A stretch of 64,000 bases of DNA. Source: Rhizobium sp. R635. Its GTDB lineage: Bacteria > Pseudomonadota > Alphaproteobacteria > Rhizobiales > Rhizobiaceae. The stretch is from NCBI RefSeq assembly GCF_002211285.1, contig NZ_LOKX01000001.1:1-64000 (forward strand), in the 5' to 3' direction. Both the position numbers and the translations under genes were made by a program. The notes below the pieces were generated by a model. That model had not been told where the DNA came from, did no database searches, and worked only from the letters and a program-made list of their open reading frames with translations. This document shows, one piece after another, positions 9,155 to 18,254 of this stretch (position 1 is the first letter of the stretch; each line of letters starts with the position of its first letter).

Positions 9155-9402
9155 TATGGCCTATGAGAGGTCTGCGAGGAACGGAGAGGCTGCCGCATAG
9201 TCCCTTCTCCCCAGCGGGGGTCCGAAGGACGGGTCGAGAGGTCGCGGCATGTCTCTTTGCCCCGTTCGCGAGCGTCCGGCAACCTGAGGACTGTTTATAT
9301 CCAATTTGCAATGCCAGGTCGAGAGGCGATCCAAATGTTGCGGTTCGCAGACATGTTTAAGCGGATCCCGTAAAATTTATCATTAAAAAACAAATATTTA
9401 AC

Positions 9403-9420
9403 ATGTCACAAATGTTTCAC
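9403..9420 (+). promoter_or_regulatory. Pho box upstream of pstS
   Basis: Two 7-base direct repeats, TGTCACA and TTTCACC-like, separated by 4 bases (AATG), match the PhoB-binding pattern TGTCA-N6-TGTCA in a very AT-rich setting. It lies 50-120 bp upstream of the candidate pstS starts. The rest of the 9155-9538 gap shows no gene. Confidence 0.65.
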
Positions 9421-9538
9421 CGATCTGACATAAAAGGACAGTGCTTACAGCGCTAGGAGAGTCTCGCCGATGAACAAAGGCACTGCGAGGGCCTCTCTAA
9501 AGGCCGCACTCACACAAGCCCAATGCGGGAGATTTCTA

Positions 9539-10573
9539 ATGAACACCTTCAAGCTCACCGTTGCCGCGCTCGCTGCAACCGCCGCTTTCGCTGGCGCTGC
9601 CGTCGCCCGCGACCAGATTCAGGTTGCTGGTTCGTCCACCGTCCTGCCTTACGCAAAGATCGTAGCCGAGTCCTTTGGCGAGACCTTCACCAACTTCAAG
9701 ACGCCGGTCGTCGAATCCGGCGGCACGGGCGCTGGTCTGAAGGAATTCTGCAAGGGCGTTGGCGAAGACACCATCGACATTGCAAACGCTTCGCGTCCGA
9801 TCAACAAGAATGAAGCCGAAGCCTGCAAGGCAGCCGGCGTAACGGACATCCAGGAAGTCAAGATCGGTTATGACGGCATCGTCTTCGCAACCGACTCTTC
9901 CAACCCCGACGTCGCTTACGTCCCGGCTGACATCTACAAGGCGCTGGCTGCTCAGGTCGTCGTCGACGGCAAGCTCGTTGCCAACCCCTACAAGAAGTGG
10001 TCGGAAGTCAACCCGAAGCTCCCGGCTGTTGATATCGCTGCCTACATCCCGGGCGAAAAGCACGGCACCCGCGAAGTCTTCGAACAGAACGTCCTGGCTG
10101 CCGGCTGCAAGGCTTCAGGCGCCGTCGACGTGATCGCCAAGGAAATCTCCGACAAGGCCGCCCAGGGCAAGGCTTGCGTCGCAGTCCGCAAGGACGGCGC
10201 TGCAGTCGACATCGACGGCGACTATCCGGAAACGCTGGCTCGCATCGCCGCCAACAAGACCGGCGTCGGCGTATTCGGCCTTTCCTTCTATGAAAACAAC
10301 GCCGACAAGCTCAAGGTCGCAACCGTGAACGGCATCGTTCCGTCCACCGAGACGATCTCCAACGGCACCTACCCGGTTTCCCGCCCGCTGTTCTTCTACG
10401 TCAAGAAGGCACATCTCGGCGCCGTTCCGGGCCTGAAGGAATATGTCAACTTCTTCGTATCCGACCAGATGATCGGCCCCGAGGGTCCGCTCGCCGAATA
10501 CGGCCTGGTTGCCGCTCCGGATGCCGAGCGCGAAGCGATCCGCAAGGACGTCGAAGCCGGTAAGGCCATGTAA
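9539..10573 (+). CDS. pstS: Phosphate ABC transporter periplasmic phosphate-binding protein PstS
   Basis: High-affinity phosphate-binding protein of 344 residues. Signal peptide MNTFKLTVAALAATAAFAGA, cleaved near AVARD. The phosphate loop is VAGSSTVLPYAKIVAESFGE, followed by ESGGTGAGLKEFC and GEKHGTREVFE, as in PstS. Start choice: ATG 9539 begins a textbook signal peptide and has GGGAG 8 bp upstream. An upstream in-frame ATG at 9470 also has a strong site (AGGAGA) and would add 23 non-hydrophobic residues. First gene of pstSCAB-phoU-phoB; the Pho box upstream predicts PhoB activation. Confidence 0.96.
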   Translation: MNTFKLTVAALAATAAFAGAAVARDQIQVAGSSTVLPYAKIVAESFGETFTNFKTPVVESGGTGAGLKEFCKGVGEDTIDIANASRPINKNEAEACKAAGVTDIQEVKIGYDGIVFATDSSNPDVAYVPADIYKALAAQVVVDGKLVANPYKKWSEVNPKLPAVDIAAYIPGEKHGTREVFEQNVLAAGCKASGAVDVIAKEISDKAAQGKACVAVRKDGAAVDIDGDYPETLARIAANKTGVGVFGLSFYENNADKLKVATVNGIVPSTETISNGTYPVSRPLFFYVKKAHLGAVPGLKEYVNFFVSDQMIGPEGPLAEYGLVAAPDAEREAIRKDVEAGKAM

Positions 10574-10580
10574 TGACTTT

Positions 10581-10610
10581 GCCGGCGCGGTGCTTCAAGC
10601 CCGCGCCGGC
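10581..10610 (+). terminator. pstS-pstC intergenic hairpin 1 (attenuator or mRNA stabiliser)
   Basis: Perfect 10-bp stem GCCGGCGCGG/CCGCGCCGGC with a 10-nt loop, starting 7 bp after the pstS stop. There is no U-run, so partial termination or 3'-end protection of the abundant pstS message is more likely than full termination. Confidence 0.65.
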
Positions 10611-10616
10611 ATTGCC

Positions 10617-10644
10617 TTGCGCCCCGGAGTGCCGGGAGGCGCAA
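10617..10644 (+). terminator. pstS-pstC intergenic hairpin 2
   Basis: A second stem immediately downstream: TTGCGCC and CCGG pair with CCGG and GGCGCAA around an AGTG loop. Together with hairpin 1 it fills most of the 163-bp gap before pstC, consistent with uneven pstS:pstC expression. Confidence 0.5.
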
Positions 10645-10736
10645 GTTGGAATTCCTTCTCCAATGATTGGAAGCCGAAGGCAGGCTGATGTAGCCGCCGG
10701 GCTTTTTTGGGGGCTTTGGGCCTGGGGACGTAAAGA

Positions 10737-12218
10737 ATGAGCACATCCGTCATACTTTTGTGCCTTGTGGTGATCGGTGCCGCCGCCTATCTGGTCGCGC
10801 GCAGCCGTGCCACGGCGCTTGCCGGAGGCAGGTCCTCCGCATTGCATTCACGGCCGGCCTATTACGGCGCCTATGCCGCGATCTGGGCCGTTCTTCCCGC
10901 CCTCATCGTTCTCTGCGTCTGGCTCTCCGTCAGCCCCGGCATCATCCAGTCCTCGGTTCGCGGCGCTTTCCCTGATGACGTCAAGGCGCAAGCCTCGGTC
11001 GAACAGGATCTGAGCTATTCGATGGTGGCGACGGTCGCACGCGGCCTGACGATGCTGACCTCCGATGAGGTCGCGGCAACCGCCAGCGATCCGGCCGCCC
11101 TGCAGGCCAAGCTCAGCGAAAAGGGCGTGCCGCTCGCCGGTCAGCCGCAGCCTTACATGGTCGAAGCCGCCAAGACGCTCAATTCCATGAGCGCGACGAG
11201 CCGCATCGCCATGACCGCGGTGGTCTTCGTTCTCGCCGTTGCCGGCGCGTTTTACGCTCTCCGCGCCATCGCGCCCCGCTTCCGCGCCCGCAACCGGGTC
11301 GAGCGCGTCATGTTGTGGGGCCTGTTGCTCGCCTCCTCGATCGCCATCCTGACGACGATCGGCATCGTATTGTCCATGCTCTCCGAAGCAGCGCGCTTCT
11401 TTGCGGTCATTCCCGCCGGCGAATTCTTCTTCGGCACCGTCTGGGATCCGCGCTTTGCCGGCGCCGGCAGCTCGTCCTTCGGCCAGTTCGGCCTCATCCC
11501 GCTGCTGCTCGGCACGCTCTATATCGGCCTGGTGGCCATGCTCGTCGCCGTGCCGGTCGGCCTTTTCGCCGCCATCTACATGGCCGAATACGCCTCGCCG
11601 AAGCTGCGCGGGGTCGCCAAGCCGCTTCTCGAAGTGCTCGCCGGCATTCCGACGATCGTCTACGGTTTCTTCGCGCTCGTCACTGTCGGCCCATTCCTGC
11701 GCGATTTCTCCGCGCAGATCAGCGGCCTGCTCTCCGGCAACTACACCAACTTCATCCAGGCGCAGAGCGTTCTGACGGCCGGCATCGTCATGGGCATCAT
11801 GCTGATCCCCTACGTGTCCTCGCTGTCGGACGACATCATCACCGCCGTGCCGCGGGCGCTGCGTGACGGTTCGCTCGGTCTTGGTGCCACACGCTCCGAA
11901 ACCATCAAGAAGGTGGTGCTGCCGGCTGCTCTTCCCGGCATCGTCGGCGCGCTGCTGATGACCGCCTCGCGCGCCATCGGCGAAACCATGATCGTCGTCT
12001 TGGCCGCCGGTGTCGCCGCCCGCATCCAGATCAATCCCTTCGAGCCGATGACGACCGTGACCGTCAAGATCGTCAATCAGCTGACTGGCGACCTCGAGTT
12101 CACCTCGCCGCAGACACTGGTTGCCTTCGCCCTCGGCATCACGCTGTTCTGCATCACGCTTTGCCTCAACATCTATGCGCTCTACATCGTGCGCAAATAC
12201 CGGGAGCAGTACGAATGA
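10737..12218 (+). CDS. pstC: Phosphate ABC transporter permease PstC
   Basis: Inner-membrane channel subunit of the Pst importer. At 493 residues it is longer than the enteric protein because of an N-terminal extension with extra helices (STSVILLCLVVIGAAAYLVA, YAAIWAVLPALIVLCVWLSV) and a periplasmic loop at about 75-150, typical of alphaproteobacteria. The permease core carries the ATPase-contacting EAA loop (ALRDGSLGLGATRSETIKK, then ASRAIGETM). GGGGA is upstream of the ATG. The stop overlaps the pstA start (ATGA), implying translational coupling. Confidence 0.95.
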   Translation: MSTSVILLCLVVIGAAAYLVARSRATALAGGRSSALHSRPAYYGAYAAIWAVLPALIVLCVWLSVSPGIIQSSVRGAFPDDVKAQASVEQDLSYSMVATVARGLTMLTSDEVAATASDPAALQAKLSEKGVPLAGQPQPYMVEAAKTLNSMSATSRIAMTAVVFVLAVAGAFYALRAIAPRFRARNRVERVMLWGLLLASSIAILTTIGIVLSMLSEAARFFAVIPAGEFFFGTVWDPRFAGAGSSSFGQFGLIPLLLGTLYIGLVAMLVAVPVGLFAAIYMAEYASPKLRGVAKPLLEVLAGIPTIVYGFFALVTVGPFLRDFSAQISGLLSGNYTNFIQAQSVLTAGIVMGIMLIPYVSSLSDDIITAVPRALRDGSLGLGATRSETIKKVVLPAALPGIVGALLMTASRAIGETMIVVLAAGVAARIQINPFEPMTTVTVKIVNQLTGDLEFTSPQTLVAFALGITLFCITLCLNIYALYIVRKYREQYE

Positions 12219-13534
12219 CGAATATTGTTTCTCCCGTCGCAGGAACCGTCTCCAGGGCTACCGCCCGCCGCGATATCGGCATCAAGCGCCGCTACGCCGC
12301 CGAGCGCCGGTTCCAGGCCTATGGCATCGCCGCCATCGCTTTCGGTCTGATCTTCCTCTTCATCCTGCTCTGGACGGTGATCGGCAAAGGCTACACTGCC
12401 TTCCAGCAGACGGCGATCACCCTGCCGATCGAATTCGCCGAGAAGACGATCGACCCGAACAACAAGCGTGCGACCGACCCGTCGGTGCTGGTCGCCGCCA
12501 ACTATCCGGTTCTTCTGCGCGACGCGATCGTCAAGCAGCTGAACATCAACGCATCGAGCCGCCCCGACGTGCGCGATGCAACGGCCATGCTCTCCAAGGG
12601 CGCGCCGATCCAGCTGCGCGACATGGTCGTCGCCGATCCGTCGATCATCGGCAAAACGGTCAATGTCACCGTGCTCGCCGACGCCAATGTCGACAGCGCC
12701 AACAAGGGCCAGATCGATCTTTCGGTCGACGAGAAGAACCGCAAGGTCAACGACAAGCAGGTCGGCTGGATGAACGAGCTGAAGGCGAGCGGGGCTCTGT
12801 CCAAGCAGTTCAACACCGGCCTCTTCGTCAACGGCAATTCCAGCCGTCCGGAGGCCGCAGGCCTTGGCGTCGCCCTCATCGGCTCGCTCTACCTGATGCT
12901 GATCGTCCTGGTGCTCTCCCTGCCGATCGGCGTTGCCGCCTCGATCTATCTCGAGGAGTTCGCGCCGAAGAACAAGCTGACGGACCTGATCGAGGTCAAC
13001 ATCAATAACCTCGCCGCCGTTCCCTCGATCGTCTACGGTCTGCTCGGTCTTTCCGTCTTCATCAACTTCATCGGCCTGCCGCGCTCGGCCTCTCTGGTCG
13101 GCGGCCTGGTTCTGACGCTGATGACCCTGCCGACGATCATCATCGCGACGCGCGCAGCACTCCGCGCCGTGCCGCCGTCGATCCGCGCCGCAGCCCTCGG
13201 CCTCGGCGCCTCGAAGATGCAGATGGTGTTCCACCATGTCCTGCCGCTCGCCATGCCCGGCATCCTCACGGGCACGATCATCGGCCTGGCGCACGCGCTC
13301 GGCGAAACCGCGCCGCTGCTGCTCATCGGCATGGTCGCCTTCGTCGCCAATGCGCCTGCCACACCGCTCGATCCCTCGACGGCCCTGCCCGTGCAGGTCT
13401 ATATGTGGGCGAACGAGGCGGAACGCGCCTTCGTGGAGCGTACTTCGGGTGCCATCATCGTCCTGCTCCTGTTCCTGATCGTCATGAACATGGGCGCCAT
13501 CCTCTTGCGTCGTCGCTTCGAGCGCCGCTGGTAA
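12215..13534 (+). CDS. pstA: Phosphate ABC transporter permease PstA
   Basis: Second channel subunit, 439 residues. An N-terminal helix (AIAFGLIFLFILLWTVIGKG) and a long periplasmic segment at about 60-215 (the DUF3333-type extension of rhizobial PstA) precede the permease core. The EAA loop is AALGLGASKMQMVFHHVLPL, followed by AHALGETAPLLLIGM. The ATG at 12215 overlaps the pstC stop by the ATGA arrangement. Works with PstC, PstB and PstS. Confidence 0.95.
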   Translation: MTNIVSPVAGTVSRATARRDIGIKRRYAAERRFQAYGIAAIAFGLIFLFILLWTVIGKGYTAFQQTAITLPIEFAEKTIDPNNKRATDPSVLVAANYPVLLRDAIVKQLNINASSRPDVRDATAMLSKGAPIQLRDMVVADPSIIGKTVNVTVLADANVDSANKGQIDLSVDEKNRKVNDKQVGWMNELKASGALSKQFNTGLFVNGNSSRPEAAGLGVALIGSLYLMLIVLVLSLPIGVAASIYLEEFAPKNKLTDLIEVNINNLAAVPSIVYGLLGLSVFINFIGLPRSASLVGGLVLTLMTLPTIIIATRAALRAVPPSIRAAALGLGASKMQMVFHHVLPLAMPGILTGTIIGLAHALGETAPLLLIGMVAFVANAPATPLDPSTALPVQVYMWANEAERAFVERTSGAIIVLLLFLIVMNMGAILLRRRFERRW

Positions 13535-13549
13535 ACGGAGTTAAACATC

Positions 13550-14365
13550 ATGAACATGTTGACGGAAGCTGCAGTTGAAAAGGCGCTGGATCAGAAGATG
13601 AGCAACGTCCCGTATAAGATGATCGGACAGGATGTTTCGGTTTACTACGGCGAGAAGCGCGCGCTTTTCGATGTGAACCTGAACATTCGCGAAAACACCG
13701 TAACAGCCCTGATCGGCCCCTCCGGCTGCGGCAAGTCGACCTTCCTGCGGAGCCTCAACCGCATGAACGATACGATCGACGGCTGCCGCGTCACCGGCAA
13801 GATCACGCTCGACAGCGACGATATCTATGATCCCGATATCGACGTCGTCGAACTTCGCGCCCGCGTCGGCATGGTTTTCCAGAAGCCGAACCCGTTCCCG
13901 AAGTCGATCTATGAAAACGTCTCCTACGGCCCGCGCATCCACGGTCTTGCCAAGTCGAAGGCCGATCTCGACCAGATCGTCGAAACCAGCCTGCAGCGTG
14001 CCGGCCTCTGGAACGAGGTCAAGGACCGCGTGCATGAATCCGGCACCGGCCTTTCCGGCGGTCAGCAGCAGCGTCTTTGCATCGCCCGCGCCGTCGCCGT
14101 CAGCCCCGAAGTCATCCTGATGGACGAGCCCTGCTCGGCGCTCGACCCGATCGCCACCGCCAAGGTCGAGGAGCTGATCCACGAGCTGCGCGAGAACTAC
14201 ACGATCGTCATCGTCACCCACTCCATGCAGCAGGCCGCTCGCGTTTCGCAGCGCACCGCCATGTTCCACCTCGGCAACCTCGTCGAGGAGAACGATACCG
14301 ACAAGATGTTCACCAATCCGGACGATCCGCGCACCCAGGACTACATCATGGGCCGTTTCGGCTGA
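13550..14365 (+). CDS. pstB: Phosphate ABC transporter ATP-binding protein PstB
   Basis: Cytoplasmic ATPase of the Pst importer, 271 residues. Walker [11 protein letters not shown]-loop [12 protein letters not shown], signature LSGGQQQRL, Walker [13 protein letters not shown] and switch His in [11 protein letters not shown] are all intact. It starts 15 bp after pstA. The C terminus ([13 protein letters not shown]) is the usual PstB ending. PstB and PhoU also pass the phosphate status to PhoR. Confidence 0.97.
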   Translation: MNMLTEAAVEKALDQKMSNVPYKMIGQDVSVYYGEKRALFDVNLNIRENTVTALIGPSGCGKSTFLRSLNRMNDTIDGCRVTGKITLDSDDIYDPDIDVVELRARVGMVFQKPNPFPKSIYENVSYGPRIHGLAKSKADLDQIVETSLQRAGLWNEVKDRVHESGTGLSGGQQQRLCIARAVAVSPEVILMDEPCSALDPIATAKVEELIHELRENYTIVIVTHSMQQAARVSQRTAMFHLGNLVEENDTDKMFTNPDDPRTQDYIMGRFG

Positions 14366-14408
14366 TTCTGGCGACATCGCGTCTTCCCGTTATTCGAGGA
14401 TAAAGCCC

Positions 14409-15122
14409 ATGGCATCGACACATATTTTTTCTGCCTATGATGATGATCTGAAGTTCCTGTCCAGGCGGATTTCCGAAATGGGCGGGCTGGCCGAGCAGAT
14501 GGTCAGCGAATCCGTTCGCGCGCTCGTCAACGGCGATACCGCGCTCGCGCAGAAGGTCATCTCGGACGACGTGATCCTCGATCACATGGAACGCGAGATC
14601 GGTGACAAGGCGATCGTCACCATCGCCCGCCGTCAGCCGATGGCCTCGGACCTGCGCGAGATCATGGGTTCGATCCGGATCGCCGGCGATCTCGAACGCG
14701 TCGGTGACCTCGGCAAGAACACCGCCAAGCGCGTCATCGCCGTCCAGGCGACGGGCGTTCCCCGCAAGCTCGCCCGCGGCCTCGAGCATCTGTCGGAACT
14801 CGCGCTCGTCCAGCTCAAGGAAGTGCTCGACGTCTACACGACGCGCGCTGCCGACAAGGCGAAGTCGATCCGCGAACGCGACAACGAGATCGACGCCATG
14901 TACACCTCGCTGTTCCGCGAACTCCTGACCTACATGATGGAAGACCCGCGCAACATCACCAGCTGCACGCATCTTCTCTTCTGCGCCAAGAACATCGAGC
15001 GTATCGGCGACCACGCCACGAACATCGCCGAGACGATCTACTACATGGCGACAGGCGCACAGCCGGAAGGCGACCGTCCGAAGGACGACAGCGCCAACAC
15101 CGTCGGCGCGGTGACGGAATAA
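14409..15122 (+). CDS. phoU: Phosphate signalling protein PhoU
   Basis: Negative regulator of the Pho response and of Pst activity, 237 residues: two three-helix PhoU repeats, each with the metal-binding acidic motif (for example REIMGSIRIAGDLERVGDLG and HLLFCAKNIERIGDHATNIA). It follows pstB by 43 bp. The C-terminal 20 residues (PEGDRPKDDSANTVGAVTE) are a disordered tail. Confidence 0.96.
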   Translation: MASTHIFSAYDDDLKFLSRRISEMGGLAEQMVSESVRALVNGDTALAQKVISDDVILDHMEREIGDKAIVTIARRQPMASDLREIMGSIRIAGDLERVGDLGKNTAKRVIAVQATGVPRKLARGLEHLSELALVQLKEVLDVYTTRAADKAKSIRERDNEIDAMYTSLFRELLTYMMEDPRNITSCTHLLFCAKNIERIGDHATNIAETIYYMATGAQPEGDRPKDDSANTVGAVTE

Positions 15123-15139
15123 CCGTCCCGGACCGCCAT

Positions 15140-15165
15140 TTGCGCGCCCGCAGGGGCGCGCAAAG
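15140..15165. terminator. Hairpin between phoU and phoB
   Basis: Perfect 11-bp inverted repeat TTTGCGCGCCC/GGGCGCGCAAA with a GCAG loop. There is no U-run. It may set phoB level relative to the pst genes. Confidence 0.6.
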
Positions 15166-15249
15166 AGGTCGCAGCCACATCTGAATTTGCGCAGGATCCT
15201 GCTTAAATCGCCCCCGGTTTAAGGATCATGCGCGAGGAGACCGAGACGC

Positions 15250-15933
15250 ATGATCCCGAGAGTTGCAGTTGTTGAAGATGAAGAAGCCCTCAGCGTGCTT
15301 CTTCGTTATAACCTCGAAGCGGAAGGTTTCGAGGTCGATACCATCCTTCGCGGTGACGAGGCCGAAATCAGGCTTCAGGAGCGCACGCCCGATCTTCTCA
15401 TCCTCGACTGGATGTTGCCCGGCGTCTCCGGCATCGAGCTTTGCCGGCGCCTGCGCATGCGCCCGGAAACCGAGCGCCTGCCGATCATCATGCTGACGGC
15501 GCGCGGCGAAGAGAGCGAGCGCGTCCGCGGGCTCTCGACAGGCGCCGACGATTACGTCGTCAAGCCCTTCTCGACCCCCGAGCTCGTCGCCCGCGTCAAG
15601 GCGATGCTGCGCCGCGCCCGCCCGGAGGTTCTGTCCACGGTGCTGAAATGCGGCGATATCGAGCTTGATCGCGAAACCCATCGCGTCCATCGCAAGAGCC
15701 GCGAAGTCCGCCTCGGCCCCACCGAATTCCGCCTGCTGGAATTCCTGATGTCGTCGCCGGGCCGGGTCTTCTCCCGCTCGCAGCTTCTCGACGGCGTCTG
15801 GGGCCACGATATCTACGTCGACGAGCGCACCGTCGACGTCCATGTCGGCCGCCTGCGCAAGGCGCTGAATTTCTCCAACATGCAGGACGTCATCCGCACC
15901 GTCCGCGGCGCGGGTTATTCGATGGAAGCCTGA
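15250..15933 (+). CDS. phoB: Phosphate regulon response regulator PhoB
   Basis: OmpR-family two-domain regulator, 227 residues. The receiver domain has the acidic pocket VVEDEE, phospho-acceptor Asp53 (LLILDWMLPG), Thr in IIMLTARGEE and Lys in DYVVKPFS. The winged-helix DNA-binding domain (about 128-225) contains RLGPTEFRLLEFLMSSPGRV and DVHVGRLRKAL. GAGGAGA precedes the ATG. It activates Pho-box promoters such as the one at 9403 after phosphorylation by PhoR. Confidence 0.96.
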   Translation: MIPRVAVVEDEEALSVLLRYNLEAEGFEVDTILRGDEAEIRLQERTPDLLILDWMLPGVSGIELCRRLRMRPETERLPIIMLTARGEESERVRGLSTGADDYVVKPFSTPELVARVKAMLRRARPEVLSTVLKCGDIELDRETHRVHRKSREVRLGPTEFRLLEFLMSSPGRVFSRSQLLDGVWGHDIYVDERTVDVHVGRLRKALNFSNMQDVIRTVRGAGYSMEA

Positions 15934-16006
15934 GCCCCGTAAGCGGGGTAAGGGGATTTCCCGGCAACAACCCGGATGCCCAAGCGCCTCAATCCAATGA
16001 ATAAAA

Positions 16007-16028
16007 AAACGGGCCGTTCGGCCCGTTT
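16007..16028 (-). terminator. Rho-independent terminator of gcrA (possibly two-way with phoB)
   Basis: AAACGGGCC/GGCCCGTTT stem with a GTTC loop. On the minus strand a run of T follows the stem (A-run at 16003-16009 on plus), giving a classic terminator 25 bp beyond the gcrA stop. On the plus strand it lies ~75 bp after phoB. Confidence 0.8.
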
Positions 16029-16053
16029 CTCATATCTAGCAATGCCAGTCTGC

Positions 16054-16587
16054 TCAGCTGACCCGTGCGGTCGCCCTGCGGCGCTCGTTGATCGGCTGAT
16101 AGGCGAGCTTCTGGTGATAGCTGCAATAGGGCGAATTGTCGGGGGATTCGCAACCGCAGAAGTGGAAGTCTTCCTTCAGCGGGTCGCCGACCGGCCACTT
16201 GCAGGTGCGTTCGGTCAGTTCCGTCAGGCCGAGACGGCGGGAAATCGGCACCACCACGTTGCCCTTCGGCACGTATTCCATTTCCTCGACCGCTTCGATC
16301 TCGATCTCTTCCTTCAGCATCGTCGCGCCCTGCTGGCGGGTGACGGTGCGGGTGGTGATCCGCGAGGCGTAGTTCGGGGCGCGCGGCGCCGACGTATTGC
16401 GCTTCGGCGTACGCGCCGCGGTGGCCGTGCCGCCCGCTTTGGCGCGGCCCGGAAGGCTCAGCCGATGCACCTTGCCGATGACGGCATTTCTGCTGACCCC
16501 GCCAAGCTGCGCCGCGATCTGGCTGGCGCTCAGTCCTTCGGACCATAGCTTCTTGAGTTTCTCGACCCGCTCGTCTGTCCAGTTCAT
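16054..16587 (-). CDS. gcrA: Cell-cycle regulator GcrA
   Basis: Alphaproteobacterial transcription factor that binds sigma70 polymerase and CcrM-methylated GANTC promoters to drive S-phase genes. The 177-residue protein has the family N-terminal helix-turn-helix, starting MNWTDERVEKLKKLWSEGLS and continuing through SRNAVIGKVHRL. A variable basic linker follows, then a C-terminal zinc-ribbon-like polymerase-binding part (CKWPVGDP, FHFCGCESP, PYCSYHQ). GGAG lies upstream of the ATG. A cluster of GANTC sites lies 35-185 bp upstream, in the direction of its own promoter. Confidence 0.95.
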   Translation of the reverse strand: MNWTDERVEKLKKLWSEGLSASQIAAQLGGVSRNAVIGKVHRLSLPGRAKAGGTATAARTPKRNTSAPRAPNYASRITTRTVTRQQGATMLKEEIEIEAVEEMEYVPKGNVVVPISRRLGLTELTERTCKWPVGDPLKEDFHFCGCESPDNSPYCSYHQKLAYQPINERRRATARVS

Positions 16588-17012
16588 GCCCTGTCTCCAC
16601 CTTTTGCGTTGGTGATGGCAGAATCCCTCACCGTTGTCCCGGAAGCCTCCGAAACAAGAAACGCCTGATCAATTTTGGTGACTAGTTCCGCCGCATGCAG
16701 TCTAGTAATTGAACTTTAACCTAGTGTGAGGCTGACTCCCTGACAAGAGTCGCGGGAATCCGGATGAATCGAATTCGGAGTTTTCCCCAACTTGCTTCCC
16801 CCGCGTGTCATTTCTGCAATAATGCCTGTTGAAGGTCGAAAATGCCGCTGTACAAGCTTGCTGCATGCGCTAAGGCCGCAGTTTTGTTGACATTGCAGCG
16901 CGAAAAGGAAATAGTACCGCTCGCCGCCGAAAGGCGGCATTTTTGATTTTTCGGGCCTGGTTTTCTTAGCCGGAGTCCGAGGCTCTGTAATTGTGAACGG
17001 GAGACCCGCGCC
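16588..17012. promoter_or_regulatory. gcrA-argD divergent intergenic region with GANTC cluster
   Basis: A 425-bp gap without a gene. It contains five GANTC sites: 16621-16625, 16734-16738, 16747-16751, 16756-16760 and 16766-16770, four of them within 37 bp. GANTC is the CcrM methylation target read by GcrA and CtrA-type circuits. The cluster is ~150-180 bp from gcrA and ~245-280 bp from argD. The 17-kb end is AT-rich with GGGAG before argD. Confidence 0.6.
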
Positions 17013-18212
17013 ATGGCTGAAGCCGCGCCGCTTTATGACACCTATTCTCGTGCCCCGCTGCGGTTCGAGCGAGGCGAGGGCGTGTGGCTGATCACCGAAA
17101 GCGGCGAGCGTTATCTCGATTTCGGCGCCGGCGTCGCCGTCACCTCCGTCGGCCACGGCAATCCCCATGTTGTGGGCGCGCTGAAGGAGCAGGCCGACAA
17201 AGTCTGGCACCTCTCCAACATCTATGAAATTCCGGGCCAGGAACGCCTGGCAAAACGCCTGACTGACGTAACCTTCGCGGAGAAGGTGTTCTTCACCAAT
17301 TCAGGCGCGGAGGCGCTCGAATGCGCCATCAAGACGGCGCGCCGCTACCAGTTTTCCAAGGGTCATCCCGAGCGCTTCCATATCATCACCTTCGAAGGCG
17401 CCTTCCACGGCCGCACGATCGCGACGATCGCCGCCGGCGGCCAGGAGAAATATCTCGAAGGCTTCGGCCCCAAGGCGCCCGGTTTCGATCAGGTGGCTTT
17501 CGGCGATATCGAGGCGGTCCGCGCCGCCATCACCGATGCGACGGCCGCAATCCTCATCGAGCCGGTACAGGGCGAGGGCGGTGTGCGTCCGGCCACTCCT
17601 GAGTTCATGAAGGCGCTTCGCCAGATCTGCGATGAAAACGGCCTGCTGCTGATCCTCGACGAGGTCCAGACCGGCGTCGGCCGCACCGGCAGGCTCTTCG
17701 CCCATGAATGGTCCGGCGTGACGCCCGATATCATGGCCGTTGCCAAGGGCATCGGCGGCGGCTTCCCGCTCGGCGCCTGCCTTGCCACCGCCGAAGCCGC
17801 TTCCGGCATGAAGGCCGGTACGCACGGTTCGACCTATGGCGGCAACCCGCTTGCCATGGCCGTCGGCAGCGCCGTGCTCGACGTCATTCTCGCCGATGGC
17901 TTCCTCCAGCAGGTGCGCGACGTGGCGCTCGTCTTCCGCCAGGGGCTGGCTTCCCTCAAGGATCGTTATCCCGATGTGATCGAGGATATCAGAGGTGAGG
18001 GGCTTTTGCTCGGCATCAAGGCTGCCGTTCCCTCCGCCGAACTGCTGCAGGCGATCCGGGAAGCGCATCTGCTTGGCGTCCCCGCCGGCGACAACGTCAT
18101 CCGCCTTATTCCTCCTCTCGTCGTCACCGCCGAGGAGGCCCGCGAGGGCCTTGCACGCATCGAGCGCGCCGCCGAAAGCGTTCGCGCTTCCAAGGTGAAG
18201 AAGACGGCTTGA
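17013..18212 (+). CDS. argD: Acetylornithine aminotransferase
   Basis: PLP-dependent class III aminotransferase of arginine biosynthesis (N-acetylglutamate semialdehyde to N-acetylornithine; often also acts in lysine synthesis). Length 399 residues. Visible motifs: [17 protein letters not shown] (PLP phosphate), [24 protein letters not shown] with the PLP-ring Asp, and the Schiff-base Lys245 in [19 protein letters not shown] is upstream of the ATG. argF follows after 42 bp, probably in one transcript. Confidence 0.96.
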   Translation: MAEAAPLYDTYSRAPLRFERGEGVWLITESGERYLDFGAGVAVTSVGHGNPHVVGALKEQADKVWHLSNIYEIPGQERLAKRLTDVTFAEKVFFTNSGAEALECAIKTARRYQFSKGHPERFHIITFEGAFHGRTIATIAAGGQEKYLEGFGPKAPGFDQVAFGDIEAVRAAITDATAAILIEPVQGEGGVRPATPEFMKALRQICDENGLLLILDEVQTGVGRTGRLFAHEWSGVTPDIMAVAKGIGGGFPLGACLATAEAASGMKAGTHGSTYGGNPLAMAVGSAVLDVILADGFLQQVRDVALVFRQGLASLKDRYPDVIEDIRGEGLLLGIKAAVPSAELLQAIREAHLLGVPAGDNVIRLIPPLVVTAEEAREGLARIERAAESVRASKVKKTA

Positions 18213-18254
18213 AGGGATTGCCGCCTCCGGGCGCACGACAGGTAAGAACACGAT

